DNA of 64,000 nt from Takakia lepidozioides (lineage: Eukaryota > Streptophyta > Takakiopsida > Takakiales > Takakiaceae): contig CM060731.1 in assembly GCA_030704615.1 (NCBI GenBank), forward strand, positions 36,456,001-36,520,000, written 5' to 3'. A program made the translations under genes and the position numbers. Each line of letters opens with the position of its first letter. Positions within the stretch are counted from its first letter, which is position 1. Shown here in pieces: positions 10,881 to 23,167 of the stretch. A model generated the notes under the pieces. It was not told where the DNA came from, did no database searches, and saw only the letters and a program-made list of their open reading frames with translations.

Positions 10881-10984
10881 TGAGCAACTTGTTTTTATAT
10901 TCAGTCAATACATAATCATACTAACTAAATTTATTTGTTTTGAGCAACACAATATGAAAGACATAGCCGAACGTCTAGAACATC

Positions 10985-11260
10985 TTACACAAAAAAGAAA
11001 GAGAATGCGTTAGATCTATTCAGAATTCAAAATGAGAAAGTCTCTAAAAAAAAATGGAATAAGATGGCTACAAGCAAAAGCGATAAGAAAATGAAAGCAT
11101 CAAAAGAATTTCACTCTTAAATTATATGCACAAAGAAAAGGAATGCATCAGATTTATTCTTAATTCAGAATGAGAAAGATTCAGAAAAAAAACAAAAGAA
11201 TGGAACATGATGGTTACAAATAAAAACAATTATAAAGTGAAGTATCAAATAAATTTCAGT
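10985..11260. repeat. two-copy direct repeat, about 140 bp unit
   Basis: Both copies share, in order, AGAATGCGTTAGAT/GGAATGCATCAGAT, TTATTC(-)AGAATT, AATGAGAAAG, AATGGAA(T/C)A(A/T)GATGG(C/T)TACAA and a closing TCAAA-GAATTTCA or TCAAATAAATTTCA. It is AT-rich and non-coding. Confidence 0.7.
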
Positions 11261-14200
11261 CATGACTTACATGTTGATGCTCACTCAGCTGAAGACAATT
11301 ATTATCTTCATAGGTCATCATTTTCAAAGTTGCAACATCGTTTCAACCATCTTCCATTAAATCTTCTACCAAAGGTTGCAAATACACAGTGATCAAATTT
11401 TTTTTCCAAAGCCTTTGCTATTCTGACAATCTATCAAAGAAGAAAAAAAATAACAGGTTGTTTTTTATAGGACATGCCATTACAGCTGCTCAAACTTCAT
11501 CAAATTTCATTTCTCCTAAGATACTCTTTAGATGCCAAAACCTCCATTGACCTCTGAAGCCATTGGCAAATGACTCATGTATTCAAATTTGTCAGTCGCA
11601 GAAATGGATCATTTGTGTATGTACTCAGTGAAGAGCATGAACAATTGGAAATGTCTTCTAAGGAACCACAAAGCCCTCCCGACAAACCACATCTTCCCCA
11701 AGATGCTAGTGATAACCTTGCAATCAGCATAAGATGCAACTCCGAAGCCAACAACAGAATGAACACATTCCAGAAGTTGGCGAGAAGCGGAAGTCTCCAT
11801 TGAGTGATTGTGAGCTGCTCACTTCATCATCAAGTATGTGGAAGTTGGAAAGTTGGTTTATACAATTTTTTAGCAGTCACCGTGCAACACTACTCAAGAC
11901 ATATAGTTTTTTGTATTCTTTCTTAGAATATCTCATTGGTTTCTTTGTCCCTATGCTAAGTCTGTAAAACAAATCCAATGATGCAAAATCTATCAACACT
12001 TAGACATGTCCTCCATGATTTCCTCGCAAGCGCAACACAATTGTCTTCTGAAGTTGTTTTATTGTTACTTGTCGAGGCGCCATTGAGGCCCACTGTGGAT
12101 GTTGGAACCCCCCCTTCACAGGCGTTGAGGAAGCATTACCGCTGGTTTGGGTGCCTCCATTTTTTGGCGTCCCAATATTTGTACTCCAACTAAAACATCA
12201 TCACAATATTAATATGACTCAACTTATTCTTAATCTACTTCAACAACCAGTATTTTCCATGTAAGTGATTTTCTCTCTGTAGGATTTGTCAGTTTTTACA
12301 TATCAGGACTGCACTTTTAACTTGCAACAATAAAAGATAACTCTCTGTATTTTCGAGACCTTCCCCATTGAGCATGAGGAGATGAGGTGGTCCGTAAGAG
12401 CGTAAGAGAAAAATGCACACGACACAGTCCGAAGCATAGAAAATGATTTTCATCATCTTAGGGATTCATCTTAGTTCATCATGATGAGGTTTCATCCCGG
12501 TTTCATCGTACTTATTTTTGTCACCTCATTTTCACCATTTTTTATTTTTGTTTTTATGTGTTTTTTAAAGTTTTGTTCTAAAACTTACTTCTTCGTGGTA
12601 TGAGTACAAAAAATGATGATACAATTAGTAGGTGAAATCTGAGCAAAACTGAGCCCATTGCATCATGCAGTACCAATGCCATACATCATGACTCGAGAGA
12701 TGATATCCCAACGTGACAGGATGCAGTTTTTTCTTATCATTTCATAGAGACTTCTTGCATCCCGTAGACCTGATCCCCATGTCAGTTCAGTTATCAATTC
12801 AGAGCATCTTTCTTTCATGACTATCATTGCTAGAAATTTCTAACATGGATAGGGATTTTTCCTAGAACTTGGGATTAACTTAAGATCAAGATACTTGTGG
12901 CTTTGGTATACAGTTGTTTTGGCAAAGAAATTGACCCTAGTGATAATCTACCAAAATCCCTTACTCTTGGAGTGCGAGCTAGCCTATTATGCAATAGCCT
13001 CTTGTAAACGGAAAATGAAGAATTTAGAGTGTAAACTTGTAGAGTCCTATACTTGAACTATAAACAATTACAGAGTCTTCAAACTGTTTGGTGTAAAGAA
13101 GTGTTGTGAAGTATCATGTAAACTAAACTGTTGCTTTGCGGCTCATTGCAATAGCATCAACACTGTCATTTGTGCAGGCTGGACTTCTTTTCATGATTTT
13201 GTAGGATCTTTTCCAATATTCCGAATGCAAATTCACCCTCTTCATTGTGACAAAGACCATAAGTTGGTGGGATTTGCTTTTGTAATCCATAGTTCTCCAA
13301 CATCATACACAACGCCACATCCGGTACCTTTTCGCTAAAAAACCTTCTTAAATTTTAGTACTTCAATAGATAAGACTTTAATAAAAGGTTCTAGAAAACA
13401 AACATAGAACAATCAGTGAGCCAGATGTATATTATACACTCCACTTAGGCTAATCTAGTAATCCATTGACATTAAACAACTCAAACTATTGAGTATTGCA
13501 AATTAGCTCATGTGACAGTCACACACTAGCATTTTCAAAAATTAATAACTTTTGGTAGACATATTTTTCTTTTGTGATTTAATTTTTTAAAAAAAAATTT
13601 AGTTATCATGACTCTATTACTACATTTTGGGAAGAAACCTTCCTAAGAGAATAAACTATGGCTAATCAAAAAGACAAAAATTGATAGTAGTAATAGACAT
13701 TTGTTTATAAAAAACTAAAATAGATTGGGATTTGCGCATTCAATCCACAGTTCTCCAACATGATACATCATTTATCGTTTCGCCCTGCCACATGCCCAAA
13801 ATATTTTTCTAAATTCAGTTTTTTGCAAGGGGTGGAGATTTGATTGCGGCCCTGCCAAAAGCCCCCGGACGGTAGGCTCACATGTGCGCATTCAACTCCC
13901 ATATTATGTCTAGTACCCGTCTAGTGTCTACCATTGATATGCTGCAATTTTGGAATTATGAGTAGATATGCTACTATGATTTCATATGATGTTTGCGGAT
14001 TTTATGGAAGTCATCTCTCTAAACTAGAATCGGATGTTGTTGTTGACAGTCATTTGTATATAGAAACTCAACTTATGTAACATGTCAGCTTGTGAATATG
14101 TTTGTGGGTATGTAGTGTATAGTGTATACCCCCAGTTTCCATGAGAAGAATGAGTAATACTCTGAAGAACAAATGTGAGCACTGTATCCTGTAGAAGAAG

Positions 14201-17059
14201 CTTGAACTATTGGAAGGAGGTTAAGAATTCAAATATGAATAATTTGGGGATCTTTGTCAGGTTGTCGGAGTTTTCCATCGTTCAACACGATGCATATAGC
14301 TCGTTTGAAAAACATAGAGTTGCAATGCCATTTCTTGGACAATGATACACCTTTAGCCAAACATCTCAAAACATAATAGGAGGTGAACAAAGATGCTTCT
14401 ATGGCTAGAGGGCTAAGCTCCACAATGGTATCTTCAACGACTTGGATAGGTCAGAAACTTGGTCGCTATGCAACATTTGTAAATAGGGTTGCCAGGGAAA
14501 ACGTTGGCCTGAACATATGGCTTACCGATTGAACTAGCTTTTATGAATATAAACTACGCATGGTCAAAACAAAATTTAGTCAGGCCACTGAATTGTGAGT
14601 GAAGCTAAGCAAATATATTCGAAACCAGACAATCCTCATATTAATTTACTGCTGTGAGGTCTGGGTCCATCGGTGACCAAACGATTCTTCTTTTTCAGCA
14701 CCATGACTCTGCAGAGACGACACGAACGTTTCAAAGTAAGAAAAATAAAATTGACTGCTCGAAGCAAATTATTTATTCAATTCAGAGCCTCACATCAACA
14801 TTATGATGAACGAAGGAATAAACGAATAGAGTCTATGCGCCATCCCGAACTGATCTCTGATTCACAATCTCCTATCTGATTCTGCTAGTTTGCTGCCATA
14901 TAAATTTAATCCCTCAATTGGCCGGTGGATTCCTTTGATCCCTTCTTATTAATGAACATTCGCATCCGGTGCAACGAACAACAAATAATCCAGTCTACAA
15001 GCTGACCTTGCATGATAACACTCGGAAAGACTTTTGAATTATAATGTAGTAAGTTTTCAAATTTGGTGGACCAGCTATATATAAAACTTAGAACTGTAGC
15101 AAGTTGTAAAGTGAGATAACAGGAAGGGGGGCTTTGATCAAGCAAACAATAAATTTGATGCGCCACAGTTAGTTGCGAGACCTATTTCTTTCTTGAGTAA
15201 AATCGTTGGGCCGCATAAAGGTCAATGGCGGCAAACAACAACAATTGAACATCCGAGATATTAGATTCTTGCTGGCCAGCAGATTAGCTTGACACAAGCT
15301 AATAGACTTTGACACTTTGATATGGCAGATCTTTGTTGACAGTTTATACTTGATCTGTGATGCAAAAAGACGGAGCCGTGACATGGACTTGCATTTACGC
15401 ATAGCTTTCAAAGATTTCTCAGCGCTTGGACACTTATCACAAATGTTATAGCAAGTCTAATAGAGTACCTTTCACATTGGCCCAAGGTAAAGTGAAAGTT
15501 GAGCTCTTTCCTTTACAAGCATACACATTTTTTTGAGAGCTTGCCACTAGAGCACCAAGTCTTGGTATTCCAATGGACAAACCATCTCCCATCTTTCTTT
15601 TTCATAGAGCTTGACATGATGCACAATTCTATTTTTACATGCCATCTAGCGGTGTTCATCAATTTATCCACAGACAGATTTACGTGTGTTGGCTAACTTT
15701 GCCAATGCACAAGAATTTGCGGTCTGAAATCCTTGTTCTTGAGGGGTGTGGTCAACCAATAAATGAGTTGCAGCTGTGTAAGCCTCACTGATTCTTGTTT
15801 AATGATCATCAAGGATCCCCCTGTAGTTTACAAAGAACTTTCTGGCTCTTTCTTTAACAGTGCTGAATCGAGCTTTAGTTATACGGAATCATATATGTAC
15901 AGGCGATGTGACATGCTATGAAGTTTAACGAGTTCATGTATCCTTCTCATTCACAAGAAATCTGAAATGTGAGATGTCGTAGGTTTGTCTCAATGTAAGG
16001 AGTAATGAATACCAGCAGCAAATATTCTGCAGAGGCCTTAAGTACATGCTTTCCAGGTCTAGTGAGCCAGTAACAAGACACGAATTGTGCTGTGTGTAAA
16101 GTACTACTTACTCTCCGCATATAATGCAGAGCAAACAAGTATTGGGGTCTGCCCAAATGCCTCGTTGGTTCAAGATGTGCAGCGCTACTTTCAGTCCGCC
16201 CTGACAGATCAGTGTCCTCCCATGCCCAAAAGCGTTTTTGTCGAATCCTCCTCTCGCTCCTCTTTCAAAGTCAGTGGCAACGGTCGGATTGCTACCCACG
16301 CTACCATTCTGATGTACAACAAACTGTGTCTGAATCAACCCTGCCATCTTACATGACACAAAACTCCTAGATGTAAACCTTGCACTGAACCTCACATATT
16401 ATATCTCCAACGCCTTACGTGCTTGAAAGATTGATCTTTTCATGTCCCTGTTTTTGAAGAAGAGGAAAAAGAGCTGAGAAGTTTGAAGTTTTGAACTTTG
16501 TAGACGAAGAGTCTGGCTTCTTCTTCCTTGCTGCCGCTTGACCTTTCAACTCTCTCATACACTGGAGTTACAGGGAAGGCATGGAGACCAATGCTTTCAA
16601 CGGCAGCAGTCAAGTGACTGGTCACTATGTCCTGCATGATTCGGAAAGTCACCTTGTCGATGCTTAAGTAGAGCTCACCGTTTGCTGGAAGATGGCAGGT
16701 GGATTGTGGCGGTGCTTACTTGTTCTGTGTGTTTGTGGTGAAATTCATAGCAAGATTGATTTCCCTGGTGTGTTTGCATGCTCCGCTTCTATCTCAGGGC
16801 GTGTTTCTGGTAGAGGTTCATATCCCTTGGAGTCTAAAGCATAAGTTAGTGTCGATTTCTGTGCTGGTTCCGTGTGACAGTCGGGGAGGTATGTTCTGTG
16901 GTTCCCGGTGCCTCCTTCATTCGACGACTGACCCTGTGTCTCTCCTCTACTCTTGCCCCCTGGTTGCTGGCCTTTTCCCGCTCTCAGCATTCTCAATTGC
17001 GGTGTCGAACGGACGAGCTTCTTGCCAGAGGTTTCATAGTAAGGGGTGAGTGGGCAAGA
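11261..17059. other. long AT-rich region without a supportable gene
   Basis: Short open frames occur throughout, but I recognise no domain, RNA gene or coherent exon chain. A phrase containing CAGTTCTCCAACAT (13746-13759) has a near match at 13291 (TAGTTCTCCAACAT), about 460 bp apart and probably a dispersed repeat. Between 16100 and 17050 GC content rises and frames on both strands stay open longer, so this part could be 5' sequence of the gene candidate that follows; I cannot show it. Confidence 0.4.
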
Positions 17060-18735
17060 ATGAATTTTAGGATCAGGAGGCCACGACAAACCGGTTCTGC
17101 TGGAGTTTTTGCGAGCGAATCGAGTACCCCTGCTTGCAATCTGTCATTGACAGAGGAAAGTCTATCAAATCCTACATATGAAGGGTCTCGACCACCAGCG
17201 AACAGGGCCGGGAGACTATCGAACTCTAATCCCAGTGCTCCTTCTCCTCAGCAGTCAGGAAACTTGGGAGTAGTTGCTCTGACTTTGAGAGATCTATCGT
17301 TTGGGGATGAAGGGCTGGACCCTACACCTGCGGAATCATCTGCTGCCCCTACTCAACCGGTGTCTACTATTGTAAAAGATACTGTTCAAGGAACCCAATC
17401 TCCCACATGCGGGAGAGGGCGGCCGAAAAGTTTTGCTTGTGGTGACAACTTGGAATTCACTAAGCAATTTTGTCTCCCAAAAGTGTTTGAGTTCCAATGC
17501 CTCGGAGAAAAGCAGTGGATGACTTTGACAGAAATTGCAGACAAATGCTTAGAGATCACCTTGCCTACACAAATGCCTTGGGAAAATCAGATGGGTCTCG
17601 CAACTTACGAACGTGGAACCCCACAGTTGGCCGTGGCCCAAGCTGCAGCAGCAGAGTATGACGATCCAAAGCTCGCAAAGATAGGGGGGTTCTTTTACCG
17701 ACTCAATCCATCCTCAATTCGGGTAGTTGCATTGCACCTCCCCCTCTTACTTACATGTGAAGCATGCGTACCTGAAGTGCAATACGGAGTGTGGTCTTAA
17801 TCAAGGCAGCATCATGCACACTGCGCACCTGTCGAAGGAGAGAACAATGTTATTTTAGTTGTGGAAGTTTGTGAGAAAATCTACTGGACTATATCCTCGG
17901 TAGTACTTCGTTATGAACCTAGAACCAGCTTGAAACTTGAAAAGGGGTCAGTGCCAGGCCTGCTGGATAGCTAGAATAGGTCCAGTATGTTGTCCATGTA
18001 TGCATACTTGCTGGCTGATCAGTGGACTCAATTCGCCTCATGCAGGCCAGGAGAAGGAACAAGGGATGGTTGGGGAAGCCTTTGGTGATCTCAGGGAAGA
18101 TAAAATGGTGTATGCTACCACCAAATCGTGCGACTTACCCCTGCTTGATATACATTCCAGACCCACAGAAGATGTTATCGACTTGTCAGATTGAGGAGTA
18201 CATGCTTGCGCTTACGCCGATCGGATCTCCCGGTTCAACTTCTTTGCCAGCAAAACCATCAGCTTCGAGGGCGAGTCGTCGCAAGCTGAAAAATCATGAC
18301 CAGAGCCTTACCAAATCACATCTGGAGGTTAGTCGGCACCAGGATCTAATCTCTGAAGATGACTCGTCTACTTCTCATCTTGCGGAAATCGTGAGGACGC
18401 TCAACGGATCTGTCAGTTTGTCAATGACCGCAACCCCATCAGTGGTCAGCTTGGAGACCCGTGACGAAAGCCTAAGCTCTCATCACGGATCAACATCGGC
18501 TTCGAGTGCAAGACGCCATTTCCGGAATCTCAATCACCGCTCAGCAGCTTGGGTGGCAGCTCGTCTTGAGGATCTTACTTCTGAAGGTACCACGGACACT
18601 GATTCTTATGATGATTCTTGTGACTACAGCTCCGACGCTGATTCTGACGGGGAGTCTTACAGCACTGATGACTCTCACACTCATTCTTCTGACGAGAGCG
18701 TACATCATATCCACTGCAACCGAAGGTCACGGTAG
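17060..18735 (+). CDS. unrecognised protein with disordered Ser/Asp-rich C-terminus (candidate gene)
   Basis: I do not recognise this protein. A long plus-strand frame can start at MNFRIRRPRQTGSAG (17060) and continues to about 17720, where CGG|GTAGTT could be a splice donor. A second frame opens after TCATGCAG near 18047 (GWLGKPLVISGKIKWCM, then YIPDPQKMLSTCQIEEYM) and runs to a TAG at 18735. The joint between them is a guess. The first part is Pro/Ser/Thr-rich and then more ordered (FCLPKVFEFQCLGEKQW; WENQMGLATYERGTPQLAVA). The second ends in a highly acidic Ser/Asp tract (DTDSYDDSCDYSSDADSDGE). Base composition is richer in GC than the flanks, as for real exons here. It could be a lineage-specific gene or a captured or degraded element. 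Confidence 0.4.
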
Positions 18736-19294
18736 GGTCCCAATCCCTTGAAGAAGACAGTGGGTAACCATTTAAGGTTTCCCTTTGCATGAAGGAGTCC
18801 GAGAGTTCCCTCATGAGCTTGCCAAAACCCAGTAGGCACTGCATCTTGCCACAAGAGGAGGTTTGAGAGCAACCTTGTTAGCCCAAAGAGAGATTCCAAA
18901 GACATTAGTAGCACCCACCTTACATACCTAGACATACACACTGTTGTTTCAGGAGTAGTGCCTGTTTATGAGCGCAAGGTGGCCTTCCTATATTGTAAGG
19001 CCTAAGCTGAGCTCCTCGGTTGCTCAGATGCCGACGACGTTCATACGCATGATCAGTACATGTAATTAATTCGTGACGTTGCAGTTCAATGCCAGAACAA
19101 AGTCTTCGTGTATAGCAAAGTCTTCGTATGTTCTCAATGTGTGTACATGTTTGCCATAATGCCACAAAAATTTGAACTGCATGAGATCTCTACACTTCAC
19201 TGTGCCAGCAGCGTGTTCATGTGATTGTTTTTTTACCATGTTTGTGAAGTGGTCATCAAAACAATGATGGTTCTGACCCCTCCTTTCTTCCTTC
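18736..19294. other. no supported gene
   Basis: Sequence between the Ser/Asp-rich gene candidate and a LINE 3' end. Short frames on the minus strand (18575-18941) mirror the acidic tract or are not recognisable. Confidence 0.35.
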
Positions 19295-19770
19295 TTGAGA
19301 CCAAATTACCTTTCAGCATCCTTATCTCCTTCCCTCCTGAGGGCATTGGGGCGGTTCAGGGTGGGTTCCCACAACCTACGGATAGAGACTGGCAGATGGG
19401 AAAACCTGCAACGGGAGGACCGCCTATGTCCAGCTTGCGTAGGGCGCAGCCAGGAAATCGAAACTGAAGAACACTTCTTCTTCTACTGCCCTCTATACTA
19501 CGAGATCCGTGGGAGATTCCACTGTTTATTCAGTGGAACCCAAACTCTCACTGATGTCTTCCACACTGAGGATCAAAAATGCTTGGCAGCCTACCTGCAC
19601 GAGGCCTTCACCTTCGACATTCGCTAGAACATTATTTGTGGTTTCTGGACTTGTTCCTCTCTCATGTTTCCATTTTGTCCCATAAGCTCTATGAGCTTTC
19701 CGCGGACGTTATAAAGTACCATTTCATTTCATTTCCGCGGACGTTATAAAGCACCATTTCATTTGATGAC
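19295..19770 (+). mobile_element. 5'-truncated LINE 3' end, second family, (ATTTC)n tail
   Basis: The open frame to 19627 carries the C-terminal part of a LINE ORF2: FRVGSHNLRIETGRW, then a Cys/His motif CPAC(V)GRSQEIETEEHFFFYC, then PLYYEIRGRF. It ends in a stop and a 3' UTR with TCCCATAAGCTCTATGAGC, TTTCCGCGGACGTTATAAAG and an ATTTC-repeat tail. The last 30 bases (CCGCGGACGTTATAAAGCAC plus tail) occur a second time directly after the first tail (19734-19765), like a tiny second insertion into the tail. It differs from the 2.3-5.1 kb LINE in both Cys/His motif and tail. Confidence 0.85.
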
Positions 19771-20507
19771 CCTCAGGGGCCTGTATTCAGCTATACACAG
19801 CAGACTAACTTCACACCTGAATGTCCCATCAGATCAAGATCAAAAGTGTTGTGGCTTTGAACTCCAACGACACGACGTCTTCCAAGACGAAGAGCACATG
19901 GAATACTTCCCATCATCAACTTTACACCGATTGCTTAGGAAGTTTTGCACTGAAGAGCTCCATTTCATAAATATACATAGATGTATATATATTTGCTGAC
20001 GCCTCTTCCGTCCACATTAGTAGAGAGCATATTCAATTGATTTCAACTCTGAGGTTCTCTACTTGTGGGAAACTCCAATTGTCTATGAGTAAGGAGTGTT
20101 AAGAAAATTCCCTCACCTGTGAGAGGGTGAGCTTATGCACATGCCGTTACTGTGGGGTTTGAGGGGAAACATTCTCGTTGTTTGAAACGCAGCCTTGGAG
20201 CATAATCCTCTCTAAATGCTGCCTCATGGGGCAGGTGTTGGAGATTGAACCCTCCAGAATATGGAACTATCGCTCAAAATGTCATGATGCTTGGGCTAAT
20301 GGCGACCCCGTGACAGAGAAATGTGTGTTGATTCACTAACATCATCCTCTGCAAGATGTTGAGTGCAGTATAACTACTGGAGCCCTCTCCATTAACACTC
20401 TATATACGCAAAATGGGACCCTCTGGCTCTTCAACAACTGAGGTTTCTTAGTGCAGTGTTGCTCCCCACATCCCAGAATTCGGCATCCCTGCAGCGGGCC
20501 TTGATCT
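19771..20507. other. 3' flank of PAI
   Basis: No gene is supported. The 3' UTR of the minus-strand PAI gene lies in its right part. Confidence 0.4.
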
Positions 20508-22041
20508 TCACAAACCCACTTTGGAAGCACGAACCGCATCCATAAAGGCATGGATTCGAGCAGGGTCCTTGCGAATTCCATCAGTGCCAGCAATACCACT
20601 AGACACATCGACAGCACCTGGTCTCACAAGTGAGACTGCAGCTGCCACGTTGTCAGGTGTGAGTCCTCCTGCCAGGAGCCATCCCTGCTTGCTCCCCATT
20701 GATGGAGGTTGAAAATTGGTCCAATCAAACTTCTCTCCACTGCAATCCAAAGCACTCCACAACATCAAACCATAGTAGAGACCCTAAAGCCCTAAGCCTT
20801 TTCCAGTAGTTGGCCTGACAAAAAATCGTGTGGTTAATCAGGTAGACTGTGACTGGGCTTGACGCAAAACTCCCAGCATCTTGCTATTCCATCAATGGCC
20901 ATACATGCTCATGCTACAAGCCACACATGATTGAATGGCGGCATTTAGAAATGTGAAATGAATACCCTGTTGCTCTTCTGCTAGTAGAATTGTTACACTT
21001 TCAAACTCTGCACCTCCAAATGAACTGACTTTGGATAGTGTTACTGATCTCATAAAGTACACAGTGGGCCATCTGCGGAGAATGGCATGAGATTTGCTAT
21101 GAAAACTTTAAGAGTACCTTTGTAGTTTAAATCAAGGACCTGTCCCCCCATCTCTTTTATGATGTATTATCTGAATTCACTCTTTGCTTGATTGTCACAC
21201 AGGTACAGAGAATAAAGAACGTTTGACATCCTACCTTCCACCTTGCAAGCTGTCCACCAACACCCAGTCAACCGATGGCCCGTTCTTCTCATTAGGGATG
21301 ACAGTCTGTATGATACCATTCTTGTTGGCGTGCAAGACATAGATGAGCTTCAAAGAGGCAGGCAGTCCTCGCAACAACGATGCCCGCGCCCCATCACCAT
21401 GTAGCTGTGGACCCACTTCCCAAACACATTCCACTCATGAATCATAGAACCACTAAAGAATTGCCCAGGGAAGAATGCATTGAGCTGCATAGAGAGGAGA
21501 AAGAATGGAGTACCTGTGCAAATGTAAGGCCTGCCGCATCGCACGCCTTTTCGATTTCTGCCATGTCTTCTTCCACGAAAACACCCACGGGCTCTGCCCC
21601 ACTCTCCCTTGCAGCAGCTGCAATTTCCATAGCAAGGCTCCCACAAACCGACCGCTTGGATTTTGGCCACAGAATCATCCCCACATAATCAGCTCCAGCC
21701 TTTGCAGCAATGGCCGCATCCTCGGGGCTGGTTATGCCACACATCTTCACGAGTGGCGTGAAGATTTCACGCACATCTTCGCTCTTTGGAGAGGAGAAAG
21801 TCAATGCTCCAGCCATCGCTTGGAACCTCTGAGAAAGTTTTCTACTACAGACGCACAGACTCTTCCTTGCATCGTGAAAAGAAGGGCGGCTTTGCATATG
21901 CTGGAAGTATTTCGAAGATTTGTCAAATGGGTTTGCACAGAGTACATTGCTAGCATGAAGGGAAGGAAAGACTGAAGGGGAAGGAGTTGCAAGTGGTGGA
22001 CGCTGTGAAAGGCAACAACAGTTGCCCCCCGCAGAAAGCAT
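20508..22041 (-). CDS. PAI1: phosphoribosylanthranilate isomerase, plastid-targeted
   Basis: This enzyme converts N-(5-phosphoribosyl)anthranilate to CdRP, the third step of tryptophan synthesis, in the plastid stroma. Three exons join without phase error: 22041-21514 (phase 0), 21404-21235 (phase 2) and 20739-20508 with TGA, giving 309 residues. About 80 N-terminal residues rich in Ser, Arg and small residues look like a transit peptide. The TIM-barrel core follows. KMCGIT contains the catalytic Cys, and GADYVGMILWPKSKR is the family's second signature. QLHGDG is split exactly at the first intron. GWLLAGGLTPDNV (phosphate-binding Gly loop) and DVSSGIAGTDGIRKD, with the catalytic-type Asp, complete it. 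The order and residues match plant PAI proteins. The exon 1/2 donor is CAG|GTACTC and the exon 2 acceptor is TCCACAG. The start at 22041 is the first Met of the frame; a later Met (MAGALTF) is possible for a shorter form. The gene is divergent from the COX7a-like gene. Confidence 0.95.
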
Positions 22042-22978
22042 CGCAACTCAATAAGAAAAGAGATCACTTGTACTCTGCGAATGAGACCATCTCCATATAC
22101 GAACGAATCACTGGAGCAGAGAAGGAGAGAACTGACGATCTATAAGGAGATATTGTGATTTGGGTCCTTCCTAGAAGATCTCAGGCGATGAGAAGTTTTG
22201 TCTCGGAGGCAGAGTCTGAAACTTGGTTGTAAGAGAATTACTAGTAAGTTTCTAGTTAACAGTTACTTAGTTGCCTTCTCTCAAATCCGTGTTTCTTGCA
22301 TTGTTCTCTCTCTCCCCTTTCGCTAGGCACGGACAGGGCACCAGTATTTGCAACGGGAAGTGAAGAAGGGAGCCTTCTGCATTTCTCAACGTCAGTGGAA
22401 AATCTGATACCTCTGCATGAAGTGAATGCCTGCGATAATCTCATATCCTCCGTGTCTATGTATGTAGCTCCAAGCAACCCATGTCATGCCTCAGATCAGT
22501 CGGCTGACGAAACTTGGCCTATCACCTTCTTTGACATGTGAGTCTAATTAGTTGAAGCTCCAATTGCCAAAGAAGGCGATAGAATCACAAGTGATTCCTC
22601 AGAAACAAGAGATTTCTCTTGTGATGGGAGTAGTCTGAAGAGCACTTTTTGGAAATTGCAACATTTGGGCTGTGTGTGGAAACTTGAACCTTTATGAACC
22701 CCAACTTGCTGTGTACAAATGGTCAAGACTTAAGATCAAAAGTGGAAACATGATGCACTATGCGGGAAGGTGAATAGAAATTTGAGTCTTGCCACAAAGT
22801 TGAACCTCACTGCCATCACAAAATTGTTTTACTCTTGTTGACAGGCTTCCAGCACTCTAGAGACGCTCAACTTCGTACAAGTGAAGGGTTGACAGAGAAG
22901 GCGACTTACTAGAGGATCGCTGGTGCTGTGCTAGGCCATAAATCTTGACGCAGTTTCAAGATCACCTTCAGTTACGAG
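22042..22978. promoter_or_regulatory. shared upstream region between PAI (minus) and COX7a-like gene (plus)
   Basis: The two start codons are 937 bp apart and face away from each other. A plus-strand segment, 22296-22540 (ending GACAT|GTGAGT), and a later TTGACAG (22838-22844) could be a 5' UTR exon, intron donor and acceptor of the COX7a-like transcript. No TATA box is convincing. Confidence 0.4.
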
Positions 22979-23167
22979 ATGGGAGGATACAATGCTCTTC
23001 TGGAGAAACAAAGATACTTTCAAGGCATTCATGGAAAGTTGATACATTTGAAAGGCCCCAATGATAAGATCACATCTGTGATAGTTCCACTGGGTTTCGT
23101 GGCTACCGCATTTGCAATGATGTTTCGCGGCGTATGGAACATGTGTCATGGCACAGGGAAAAGTTAA
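22979..23167 (+). CDS. cytochrome c oxidase subunit VIIa-like protein (plant type)
   Basis: A 62-residue protein beginning MGGYNALLEKQRYFQ and containing HLKGPNDKITSVIVPLGF, then one membrane span (about residues 33-53, VIVPLGFVATAFAMMFRGVW), ending NMCHGTGKS. Plant COX7a-like proteins share the pattern EKQ(R/K).FQ...LKGP.DK(I/V)TSV, a single helix and a short NM..G.GK tail, at nearly the same length, which is the basis for the call. It would sit in the inner mitochondrial membrane in complex IV. The coding part is a single exon. The ATG is preceded by GTTACGAG and by a probable spliced 5' UTR. The PAI gene diverges upstream, and the GCD1-like gene converges from the right. Confidence 0.82.
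   Translation: MGGYNALLEKQRYFQGIHGKLIHLKGPNDKITSVIVPLGFVATAFAMMFRGVWNMCHGTGKS

Noticed and set aside
16087-17049. Overlapping frames on both strands around 16.1-17.0 kb
   Set aside because: No domain, no agreed splice chain and no strand preference; left unassigned.
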